Shown: one piece after another, positions 25,033 through 31,771 of the stretch | How positions within the stretch are numbered: the first letter of the stretch is position 1 | Layout: each line of letters opens with the position of its first letter | Assembly: GCA_963926405.1 (NCBI GenBank) | Contig: CAWUXI010000065.1 | Location: 1-34,731, forward strand | DNA: 34,731 bases | Reading direction: 5' to 3' | From: CALSMU01 sp963926405 | GTDB lineage: Bacteria > Bacteroidota > Bacteroidia > Flavobacteriales_D > Parvicellaceae | The notes under the pieces: generated by a model | Databases searched by the model: none | What the model saw: the letters and a program-made list of their open reading frames with translations, nothing else | What the model was told of the DNA's origin: nothing | Program-made: the position numbers and the translations under genes

Positions 25033-25395
25033 ATGGAGGTGACTAAATGTTTGGAATGTGAAGCAGAATTGATGGGGCGAATCGATAAAAAGTTTTGCAA
25101 CGATCAATGCCGTAACATATATAACAATAGAGAAAATAGAGACTCTAATGAGTATGTGCGAAAAGTAAATACAATCCTTAGAAAGAATAGAAGAATTTTA
25201 GAAAAGTTAAACCCTAAAGAGAAATCTAAGACAACGAAAGAAGAATTGTTGTTGGATGGGTTTAATTTCTACTATTACACAAATATTTATAAAACCAACC
25301 AAGGTAAGACTTACTTCTTTGTTTATGAACATGGTTATTTAGAGTTAGATAACGAGCATTATGCTTTGGTTCGTAAAAAGGAATATGTAAAATAG
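25033..25395 (+). CDS. Zinc-ribbon protein of unknown function
   Basis: This 120-residue protein starts with a four-cysteine zinc-ribbon: CLEC at residues 6-9 and CNDQC at 22-26 (C-x2-C and C-x3-C). A basic helix follows (RKVNTILRKNRRILEKLN), then a segment rich in Tyr and Phe, FNFYYYTNIY and YFFVYEHGYLEL. I recall similar small proteins in Flavobacteriales but know no function. The basic helix and zinc site would suit nucleic-acid or protein binding. It ends 4 bases before the aroQ ATG, so it is surely cotranscribed with aroQ. Confidence 0.7.
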   Translation: MEVTKCLECEAELMGRIDKKFCNDQCRNIYNNRENRDSNEYVRKVNTILRKNRRILEKLNPKEKSKTTKEELLLDGFNFYYYTNIYKTNQGKTYFFVYEHGYLELDNEHYALVRKKEYVK

Positions 25396-25399
25396 AGAA

Positions 25400-25816
25400 A
25401 TGAAGTTGTTAATTTTAAACGGCCCTAATTTAAACTTGCTAGGAACTAGAGATATTTCTGTTTATGGTGCCGAGACTTTTGATTCTTATTATTTGAAAGT
25501 AAAGGCTAAATTTCCTAAAATAGACTTTGAGTTTTATCAAAGTAATACTGAAGGAGAATTAATTAATAAACTGCATGAAGTAGGTTTTACTTACGACGGT
25601 GTTATCTTTAATGCTGGAGGATATACGCATACTTCAGTAGCAATAGCGGATGCAGTAGAAGCTATTCAAACGCCCGTCATTGAAGTTCATATAAGTAATG
25701 TTTATGCACGTGAGGAATATCGGCATGTATCGTTAATGGCAAAAAATTGCAAAGGAGTAATCGCAGGATTAGGCCTATATTCTTACGATTTGGCAATTCA
25801 AAGCTTTATTGAATAA
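25400..25816 (+). CDS. aroQ: Type II 3-dehydroquinate dehydratase
   Basis: This 138-residue enzyme removes water from 3-dehydroquinate to give 3-dehydroshikimate in the shikimate pathway for aromatic amino acids. Family motifs are NGPNLNLLGTR at the start, YQSNTEGELINKLH, NAGGYTHTSVAIADAV, EVHISNVYAREEYRHVS and GLGLYSYDLAI. The active-site Tyr is in SVYGAETF. It is slightly shorter than the usual ~145-150 residues but complete. It lies 4 bases after the zinc-ribbon gene. Its last 11 bases overlap the end of the converging hydrolase gene, so no terminator separates them. Confidence 0.95.
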   Translation: MKLLILNGPNLNLLGTRDISVYGAETFDSYYLKVKAKFPKIDFEFYQSNTEGELINKLHEVGFTYDGVIFNAGGYTHTSVAIADAVEAIQTPVIEVHISNVYAREEYRHVSLMAKNCKGVIAGLGLYSYDLAIQSFIE

Positions 25817-27020
25817 TCAGTTTCTGAAAAGTGTTTTCAATTTTTAAGATGTAAACACCACTAGCTAGATTACTAATATTTATTTGTTGAATATTTTCAA
25901 CAGCCAAAACAACCTTTCCTTCTAAATTTAATAAACTTAACTCAGCTACTTCTTTTTCGAAATTAATAATAGAGCCTGCTGGATTTGGGTAAAAAGACAT
26001 TATTGGAGCAACAGATTCCTCAATTCCGGTAATTAGGTTTGGTGGAAATACTTCAAGTTCAGTTACAGGAGCGCCATCACTCCAATTTCCCATAAACCTT
26101 TGTTCCGGAGTGTCGCCAAAAGCGTATTCACAATCAGTGCCGTAAAACGTACATGATAATAGCGCATCTGCTAATTTCCAGTAGCAATAAAAGTCTACTG
26201 CATCTATTTTACTTGTTGCATAAGCAGCTGCAATAACAGTGGCAATTGTTCCTCCGTCGTAAGCGTTATTTGCAGCCAAAGGTTCATTGTGTGTTGCTTC
26301 AATAGAAGGAGGTGTATCGGCGTACTGAATAATATAATTCTTTTGAACGGAAGGAATATTAGTAGAATCAAAAATCATTTTACCAAAAGTATTTCCTACG
26401 ATGATGTCATCATCACCAACTACGATCAGTGATTTATAACCGGTGTCCATATTGGAATAGGTAGATAAATGACCGGTAGAGGAACCGGGTCCAGGCTCAC
26501 ATAACATAAAGCAATCGGGTTTAGGAACCCCGTAAGAGCTGTATTCAATGGCTAAATTTGCTGTTATCACGCCACCAAAGGAATGTCCAATCATTGCAAT
26601 ATGGTTCATCCGTGGTTTTACGCTGTTGATATTTGTTTGTAGTGCATCAAAAGCATCTATAATTCCTGTGGCAGCATCAGCAGTATAGATTGAAAAGAAG
26701 GTGCCATCATTTTGCTGGTATTTTGGAAAAATCACAATATTTCCCTTTCTAACAAGGTGCTCAATCCACTGTCCATAAGGCCCAGGATTGTATACCCCCC
26801 AACCATGGTTAAATATAACAACGTCTGCTGAATCCGGTTTAGGTTGGTCTGGTTCAAATAACCAGTATCCGTCTCCGGTAAACAGGCTTGTGGAATTGGT
26901 TTGAATAACACCTCCATGCGTGTAATCGGAGCCTCCAGGCCCCATTAAGGGTTGGGTAGGTGGTGCTTGTGCATTTATGTTGATGTATAATAATAGTGAG
27001 ATAATTGAAACAAATTTCAT
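25806..27020 (-). CDS. Secreted alpha/beta hydrolase with T9SS sorting domain
   Basis: This 404-residue exported protein has a signal peptide (ending INAQ) and an alpha/beta hydrolase core with the nucleophile S147 in MIGHSFGG and an oxyanion-region NHGWG near 71-75. The C-terminal ~75 residues are a type IX secretion sorting domain: MSFYPNPAGSIINFE, LLNLEGKVV, ISNLASGVYILKIEN and QKLIIQ. The protein should be sent across the outer membrane, then cut and anchored or released. The start MKFVSIISLL is the only good one. Its resemblance to PET-hydrolase-like or chlorophyllase-like families cannot be settled by eye. The gene tail-overlaps aroQ by 11 bases. Confidence 0.85.
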   Translation of the reverse strand: MKFVSIISLLLYININAQAPPTQPLMGPGGSDYTHGGVIQTNSTSLFTGDGYWLFEPDQPKPDSADVVIFNHGWGVYNPGPYGQWIEHLVRKGNIVIFPKYQQNDGTFFSIYTADAATGIIDAFDALQTNINSVKPRMNHIAMIGHSFGGVITANLAIEYSSYGVPKPDCFMLCEPGPGSSTGHLSTYSNMDTGYKSLIVVGDDDIIVGNTFGKMIFDSTNIPSVQKNYIIQYADTPPSIEATHNEPLAANNAYDGGTIATVIAAAYATSKIDAVDFYCYWKLADALLSCTFYGTDCEYAFGDTPEQRFMGNWSDGAPVTELEVFPPNLITGIEESVAPIMSFYPNPAGSIINFEKEVAELSLLNLEGKVVLAVENIQQINISNLASGVYILKIENTFQKLIIQ

Positions 27021-27143
27021 TGTGTTAAGGTATAAAAATCCTGTTATATTAAAAACACAAGAGTCGCATTAAAAGGCAATTACAAGTAAAACTTACACAG
27101 CGACAGGAGTATTTGTATAATAAAATTAAAGCAATGATAGATT

Positions 27144-27953
27144 CTAGAAAGAACCTACTGACGCTTCAATACCCTTTATAATTAATACAGGTGTTTGCTT
27201 TTTATTTGTAATAATATTTTGAGTAAAGTTGTCTAATTGTGCTATTATTTTTTCAGAATAATGAGCAATTGCAATCATGTCAGCATCAATTTCATTAGAA
27301 TAATCTAATACATGTTTCGTAAATGATTTTGAGTTATCCATTAATTGGAAAGTAGATCGCACTTTCTTCATTGTAAATTCATTACGAACAACTTGAATTC
27401 TATTTTTCATTTTACTTATCTGAATCTGATCCGTGAATTTAGTCCCAAGAACATGTATTTCAGCATTGAAGGCCATTGCTAAATTAGAAACTGCTCCAAT
27501 TATTTGTAAACTCTCTTTTGATAAATTTATCGGAGCCACAATTTTAGTTATATTACCTGGTTTAATATTTTCTTGAACGATCATAAAGGGAACTGTACAA
27601 CTCGTAATAACTTTCAAAGCAAAACTTCCAAATACTTTCTGCATTCCTTTTGCACCATGGGTACCCATGATGATTAGGCGAGAATTGTTCTCTAGAGCTG
27701 TCTTTGCAATGTCCTCAAAAATATTACCAATTTTAACTGTAGCTTTCACCTTTGGATCCCCAACTTTTAAGTTTAGTCTTTGAATAGCAGCTCTGAAATT
27801 TTCCGAAGCTGAAGGAATGTCATTTTTATTCTTCACAATATGAAGTAATATGATTGAAGCTCCAGTCTGTCTAGCCATTTTTAAGGCATGAAATGCAGCA
27901 GAGTCTGCTACATTTGAAAAATCGTGAGGAACAATATATGTTTTAGCACTCAT
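27144..27953 (-). CDS. Universal stress protein, two Usp domains
   Basis: This 269-residue cytoplasmic protein has two UspA-like domains. The first (1-~140) begins YIVPHDFSNVADSAAFHAL and has the nucleotide-binding loop GTHGAKGMQKVFGS. The second (~147-269) is diverged and lacks that loop; its end reads VLIIKGIEA. Tandem Usp proteins respond to stress in many bacteria, often by binding ATP, but the trigger is unknown here. The start ATG at 27953 gives MSAKTYIVPHDFS, normal for the family. Its upstream region is shared with the diverging ettA operon and holds a dyad at 28040-28057. Confidence 0.88.
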   Translation of the reverse strand: MSAKTYIVPHDFSNVADSAAFHALKMARQTGASIILLHIVKNKNDIPSASENFRAAIQRLNLKVGDPKVKATVKIGNIFEDIAKTALENNSRLIIMGTHGAKGMQKVFGSFALKVITSCTVPFMIVQENIKPGNITKIVAPINLSKESLQIIGAVSNLAMAFNAEIHVLGTKFTDQIQISKMKNRIQVVRNEFTMKKVRSTFQLMDNSKSFTKHVLDYSNEIDADMIAIAHYSEKIIAQLDNFTQNIITNKKQTPVLIIKGIEASVGSF

Positions 27954-28039
27954 AATGGGGTAGTTTTTTTAAAAAAGTTAAAAATTGATTAGCATACAAT
28001 ACTACCCATAATATAACGTAATTATTTCAGATAAACGAA

Positions 28040-28057
28040 TTAATTGTCAACAATTAA
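28040..28057. promoter_or_regulatory. 18-bp dyad, operator candidate
   Basis: TTAATTGTCAACAATTAA has perfect 8-base arms around a 2-base centre. This size and short spacer fit a site for a dimeric helix-turn-helix regulator better than an RNA hairpin. It lies between the divergent stress protein and ettA genes. The regulator is unknown. Confidence 0.35.
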
Positions 28058-28099
28058 ATGTTTTCTTAGCCAAGAAATTAACATTTATCCCTTTTAAAC

Positions 28100-28231
28100 A
28101 TGAAGGTTTTAAGTAAAAGCGGTAAATTTGTTAGAATTATTAGTTTCGTTAAGGAAGATGCCTGTTATAGATTTTCCTTTAATTGCTTAGTTGTTGAAAT
28201 TAAAGAGGAAAATGTGTTTCATGCGGTTTAA
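28100..28231 (+). CDS. Possible 43-residue small protein
   Basis: An ATG frame of 43 codons begins MKVLSKSGKFVRIISFV and ends EIKEENVFHAV. Its codon use looks like that of the neighbours. I recognise no domain. It starts 147 bases after the divergent stress gene and ends 38 bases before ettA. It could be a real small gene, a gene remnant, or chance. Confidence 0.25.
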   Translation: MKVLSKSGKFVRIISFVKEDACYRFSFNCLVVEIKEENVFHAV

Positions 28232-28269
28232 TACTGCCCCTGAAAAATGATTAAAATAAAAAATAAAAA

Positions 28270-29958
28270 ATGGCAGACGATAAGAAGATAATATTTTCAA
28301 TGGTGAATGTTGGTAAACAAACACCGGAGGGGAAACAGATTTTAAAAAATATATACCTTTCATTTTATTATGGAGCTAAAATTGGTATTTTAGGTTTAAA
28401 CGGTTCAGGTAAATCAACTGTTATGCGGATTATAGCTGGTTTGGATGATAAATACCAAGGCGATGTTGTGTTCTCAGACGGATACAGTATCGGTTATTTA
28501 CCGCAAGAACCTAAACTAGATGAGAGTAAAACTGTTAAAGAGATTGTTCAAGAAGGTGTGCAGGAAACAGTTGATGTTTTAGCAGAATACGAGGAGATAA
28601 ATAATGGTTTCATGGATGAAGAAATCATGAACGATCCTGATAAAATGAATGCGCTAATTGAGAAGCAAGCTAAAGTGCAAGATAGAATTGATCAATTAAA
28701 TGCTTGGGATTTAGATTCCAAATTAGATTTAGCGATGGACGCCTTAAGAACGCCAGATGGTGATTCTCCAATTACAAACCTTTCAGGTGGTGAAAAAAGA
28801 CGTGTAGCTTTATGCAGATTGCTCTTACAAGAGCCGGACATTTTGCTACTGGATGAGCCAACTAATCATTTAGATGCAGAATCAGTTCATTGGTTAGAGC
28901 AGCATTTAAGTCAATATAAAGGTACTGTTATAGCGGTAACGCACGATAGGTACTTTTTAGATAATGTTGCAGGTTGGATTTTAGAATTAGATAGAGGTCA
29001 AGGAATTCCATATAAAGGAAATTACTCATCTTGGTTAGAGCAAAAGTCTGATAGATTAGCAAAAGAGGAAAAACAAGAGAGTAAGCATCAGAAAGCATTG
29101 AAACGGGAGTTAGAATGGTCCCGAAAAGGAGCGAAAGGACGTCAAAGTAAAGGTAAGGCTCGTTTGAATAATTATGAGGCAATGCTTAGTGAAGATATAA
29201 AAGACAAGGAAGCGAGGATTGAGATTCCGATTCCAAATGGGCCAAGACTTGGTAGCGAAGTGATTGAAGCAATTGATGTTGCAAAAGGTTATGATGATAG
29301 ATTGTTATATGAAAGTTTGAATTTTAAATTACCGCCAGCAGGAATTGTTGGTATTATTGGACCAAACGGGGCCGGTAAAACAACGTTATTTAGAATGATA
29401 ATGGGTGAGGAGACTCCGAATAAAGGAGAGTTTAAAGTTGGCTCTACGGTTAAAATTGGATATGTAGATCAACAACATGCTGCTTTGGATCCAAAAAGTT
29501 CTGTTTATGATGTAATTAGCGGAGGAAACGAAGTAATAGAGGTTGGAGGAAAAACAATTAATTCACGTGCTTATGTTAGTCGGTTTAATTTTAGTGGATC
29601 TGATCAACAAAAGAAGGTTGGTGTGCTTTCAGGGGGTGAAAGAAATCGATTGCATTTAGCAATGACATTAAAAACAGAAGCGAATGTTTTACTTCTTGAT
29701 GAGCCAACTAACGACATTGATATTAATACGTTAAGAGCTCTTGAAGAAGGTATTGAGAATTTTGCAGGTTGCGCAGTGGTTATTTCTCACGATAGATGGT
29801 TTTTAGATAGGATTTGTACGCATATATTAGCTTTTGAAGGTGATTCATCCGTATATTACTTCGAAGGTTCTTACAGTGAATATGAAGAAAACAGAAAGAA
29901 AAGGTTAGGTGGGGATGTAGTTCCAACAAGGGTGAAGTACAAAAAATTAGTGCGATAA
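28270..29958 (+). CDS. ettA: ABC-F translation factor EttA
   Basis: This 562-residue ABC-F protein has two ATPase domains and no membrane part. EttA binds the ribosomal E site and gates the first steps of translation according to the ATP level. Domain 1 has Walker A GLNGSGKST (42-50) and signature LSGGEKRR with LLLDEPTNHLD. Domain 2 has GPNGAGKTT, LSGGERNR and LLLDEPTNDID. Between them lies the charged linker around WSRKGAKGRQSKGKARL, and the arm between the Walker A and signature of domain 1 is also present. Length and sequence fit EttA rather than Uup or antibiotic-resistance ABC-Fs. It leads an operon with S4, DUF2007 and cyclophilin genes, spaced 1, 8 and 9 bases apart. Confidence 0.94.
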   Translation: MADDKKIIFSMVNVGKQTPEGKQILKNIYLSFYYGAKIGILGLNGSGKSTVMRIIAGLDDKYQGDVVFSDGYSIGYLPQEPKLDESKTVKEIVQEGVQETVDVLAEYEEINNGFMDEEIMNDPDKMNALIEKQAKVQDRIDQLNAWDLDSKLDLAMDALRTPDGDSPITNLSGGEKRRVALCRLLLQEPDILLLDEPTNHLDAESVHWLEQHLSQYKGTVIAVTHDRYFLDNVAGWILELDRGQGIPYKGNYSSWLEQKSDRLAKEEKQESKHQKALKRELEWSRKGAKGRQSKGKARLNNYEAMLSEDIKDKEARIEIPIPNGPRLGSEVIEAIDVAKGYDDRLLYESLNFKLPPAGIVGIIGPNGAGKTTLFRMIMGEETPNKGEFKVGSTVKIGYVDQQHAALDPKSSVYDVISGGNEVIEVGGKTINSRAYVSRFNFSGSDQQKKVGVLSGGERNRLHLAMTLKTEANVLLLDEPTNDIDINTLRALEEGIENFAGCAVVISHDRWFLDRICTHILAFEGDSSVYYFEGSYSEYEENRKKRLGGDVVPTRVKYKKLVR

Positions 29959-29959
29959 A

Positions 29960-30175
29960 ATGGAAGATTTTAAATTAGAAAACCAGGAATATATCCAACT
30001 TAATCAGTTGCTCAAGGCAACCGGACTTGTAGGTACTGGAGGTGAAGCCATGATACGAGTAGATGAGGGAAATGTAAAGGTAAATGGTGCAGTTGAAATA
30101 CAAAGAAGAAAGAAAATAAGAGTTGGTGATAAAGTTGAATATTTAACAAATACGATTAACATAATAGGTAAATAA
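29960..30175 (+). CDS. S4-domain RNA-binding protein (YbcJ-like)
   Basis: This 71-residue protein is a single S4 RNA-binding domain: YIQLNQLLKATGLVGTGGEAMIRVDEGNVKVNGAVEIQRRKKIRVGD. It is like E. coli YbcJ, which is thought to bind ribosome-related RNA. It begins one base after the ettA stop, so translation is probably coupled. Its place directly behind ettA suggests a role in translation, but nothing more is known from sequence. Confidence 0.88.
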   Translation: MEDFKLENQEYIQLNQLLKATGLVGTGGEAMIRVDEGNVKVNGAVEIQRRKKIRVGDKVEYLTNTINIIGK

Positions 30176-30183
30176 GATAAATT

Positions 30184-30420
30184 ATGGATGATATAATAAA
30201 AGTATTTGTAGGAGGTGCTGTTACAGTTAATTTATTGAAAACAGAATTAGAAGTCATTGGTATTTATCCTATTATTAAAAATGGAAGACAAACGGGAGCA
30301 TCTGCTGGTTTTATTGGAGGAACAGATACTTCGGTAGAATTGTACATAAGTCAATCTGAAACGGAAAAGGCTGAAGTAATTGTTGAAGATTTTAAACAAA
30401 GACAAGAAGAAAATAAATAA
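30184..30420 (+). CDS. DUF2007 domain-containing protein
   Basis: This 78-residue protein fits the DUF2007 pattern: IIKVFVGGAVTVNLLKTELEVIGIYPIIKN at the start, then a Gly-rich turn and VELYISQSETEKAEVIVEDF. The fold is a small ferredoxin-like alpha/beta unit that may bind a partner or small ligand; the family is sometimes described as putative signal-transducing proteins. No membrane part. It lies 8 bases after the S4 gene and 9 bases before the cyclophilin gene. Confidence 0.8.
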   Translation: MDDIIKVFVGGAVTVNLLKTELEVIGIYPIIKNGRQTGASAGFIGGTDTSVELYISQSETEKAEVIVEDFKQRQEENK

Positions 30421-30429
30421 AAAAATACA

Positions 30430-30867
30430 ATGAAAAACGCGATTATACATACAGCTAAAGGAGATATGAAAGTGGAGTTTTACCACAATGATGCTCCAAA
30501 AACAGTAGAGAATTTTATCTCTTTAATTGAAAAAGGATTTTACAATGGTTTAACATTTCACAGGGTATTACCTGATTTTGTTATTCAGGGTGGTTGTCCA
30601 GATGGAACAGGTGCAGGTGGACCAGGTTACAGCATTGACTGTGAATTAGCAGGAGGTAATCAATTTCACGACAAAGGCGTCCTTTCAATGGCGCACGCTG
30701 GAAGAAATACTGGAGGCTCTCAATTTTTCATTTGTCATTCGCGTAATAATACTTCTCATTTAGATAGGAATCATACGTGTTTTGGAAAAGTTATTGAGGG
30801 ACTAGAAGTTATTGACGCTGTTGCCGGTGGAGATAAAATTGAATCTATTGAAATAGTAGAAGGTTAG
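30430..30867 (+). CDS. Cyclophilin-type peptidyl-prolyl isomerase
   Basis: This 145-residue cytoplasmic cyclophilin turns peptide bonds before proline during protein folding. The active-site Arg and hydrophobic pocket are in LTFHRVLPDFVIQGG; GTGAGGPGYSI, LSMAHAGRNTGGSQFFI and HLDRNHTCFGKV are the other family marks. There is no signal peptide. It is the fourth gene of the ettA operon and is followed by a strong terminator, so it closes the unit. Confidence 0.93.
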   Translation: MKNAIIHTAKGDMKVEFYHNDAPKTVENFISLIEKGFYNGLTFHRVLPDFVIQGGCPDGTGAGGPGYSIDCELAGGNQFHDKGVLSMAHAGRNTGGSQFFICHSRNNTSHLDRNHTCFGKVIEGLEVIDAVAGGDKIESIEIVEG

Positions 30868-30886
30868 TAAACGTAATATATTTTAC

Positions 30887-30922
30887 AAAGTCGTACTTAT
30901 TAATTTAAGTGCGACTTTTTTT
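30887..30922 (+). terminator. Intrinsic terminator after the ettA operon
   Basis: AAAGTCGTACTT (30887-30898) pairs with AAGTGCGACTTT (30907-30918) across an 8-base loop with one G-T pair, and a T-run follows to 30922. It lies 20 bases after the cyclophilin stop and only three bases before the next ATG at 30926, so it also sits in the leader of the hydrolase gene. Confidence 0.85.
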
Positions 30923-30925
30923 CTT

Positions 30926-31759
30926 ATGAAACGAACCGTAATCATATCAACAGGAAGAGAAAAAAATATTTTAGCCGATATTACCTATCAAAATGATGTC
31001 GAATCTAAAGGTATTGTTATATTCTGCCATGGCTACAAAGGTTTCAAAGATTGGGGAGCATGGAACATAGTAGCAGAAGAATTTGCCCAGGATGGCTTTA
31101 CTTTTATAAAATTTAATTTCTCGCATAATGGAGGGACTTTGGAAAATCCAATTGACTTTCCAGATTTGGATGCCTTTGGGAATAATACGTATAGTAAAGA
31201 AGTAGCGGATTTAAATTCGGTTATTGATTGGTCGAATAAACAGTTTGGTTCTCCCATATATATTATTGGCCATAGCAGAGGTGGAGGTATTGTGACATTG
31301 GTGGGTGGCGAAAACTCAAATGTAAGCATGGTGATAAGTTGGGCTGCAGTTGCTGATTTTAAGGAAAGATTTCCTGTTGGAGAAAAACTCCAAGAGTGGA
31401 AAGAAAATGGAGTTTATCAAGTGTTAAATGGAAGGACAAAACAAGAAATGCCTCACTATTTCTCTTTCTATCAAGATTTTATAAAAAATGAAATGCATCT
31501 AACCATTTCCAAAGCTGCAAAAAATATACGTGTTCCTCATCTGATTATTCATGGTGATAAAGATGCAGCAGTGTTGGTTAAGGATGCATCTATGTTGCAC
31601 TCATTCAATCCTAAGGCGGAATTAGAGATTATTCCAGGAGCTAGTCATACCTTTGGTAGTAAACACCCTTGGAATGAACGTTTACTGCCAGACTCGTTAA
31701 GAGAGGTGGTTGATAAAACAATTGATTTTATTAATTCGAGTAACAAATTGCGACTTTAA
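30926..31759 (+). CDS. Alpha/beta hydrolase
   Basis: This 277-residue cytoplasmic hydrolase has the serine-hydrolase triad: S117 in IIGHSRGGG, an Asp in LIIHGDKDAAV and a His in GASHTFGSKHPW. The oxyanion hole is near IVIFCHGYKGFKDWG. It resembles dienelactone-hydrolase or acyl-peptidase-like small hydrolases, but no substrate can be named. Its start is three bases after the T-run of a terminator, which is unusual: its transcript must come from read-through or from a promoter overlapping the cyclophilin end (TATATTTT at 30877-30884 is a 7/8 match). The DUF5686 gene follows 12 bases later. Confidence 0.87.
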   Translation: MKRTVIISTGREKNILADITYQNDVESKGIVIFCHGYKGFKDWGAWNIVAEEFAQDGFTFIKFNFSHNGGTLENPIDFPDLDAFGNNTYSKEVADLNSVIDWSNKQFGSPIYIIGHSRGGGIVTLVGGENSNVSMVISWAAVADFKERFPVGEKLQEWKENGVYQVLNGRTKQEMPHYFSFYQDFIKNEMHLTISKAAKNIRVPHLIIHGDKDAAVLVKDASMLHSFNPKAELEIIPGASHTFGSKHPWNERLLPDSLREVVDKTIDFINSSNKLRL

Positions 31760-31771
31760 AAATTAACTTCA

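Larger units (their letters stand above)
27954..28269. other. 316-bp intergenic stretch between divergent genes
   Basis: It holds an 18-bp dyad (28040-28057) and a 43-codon open frame (28100-28231), both listed separately. No clear TAnnTTTG promoter was found for ettA. TAGTATTG on the minus strand, one mismatch, lies upstream of the stress protein gene. Confidence 0.4.
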
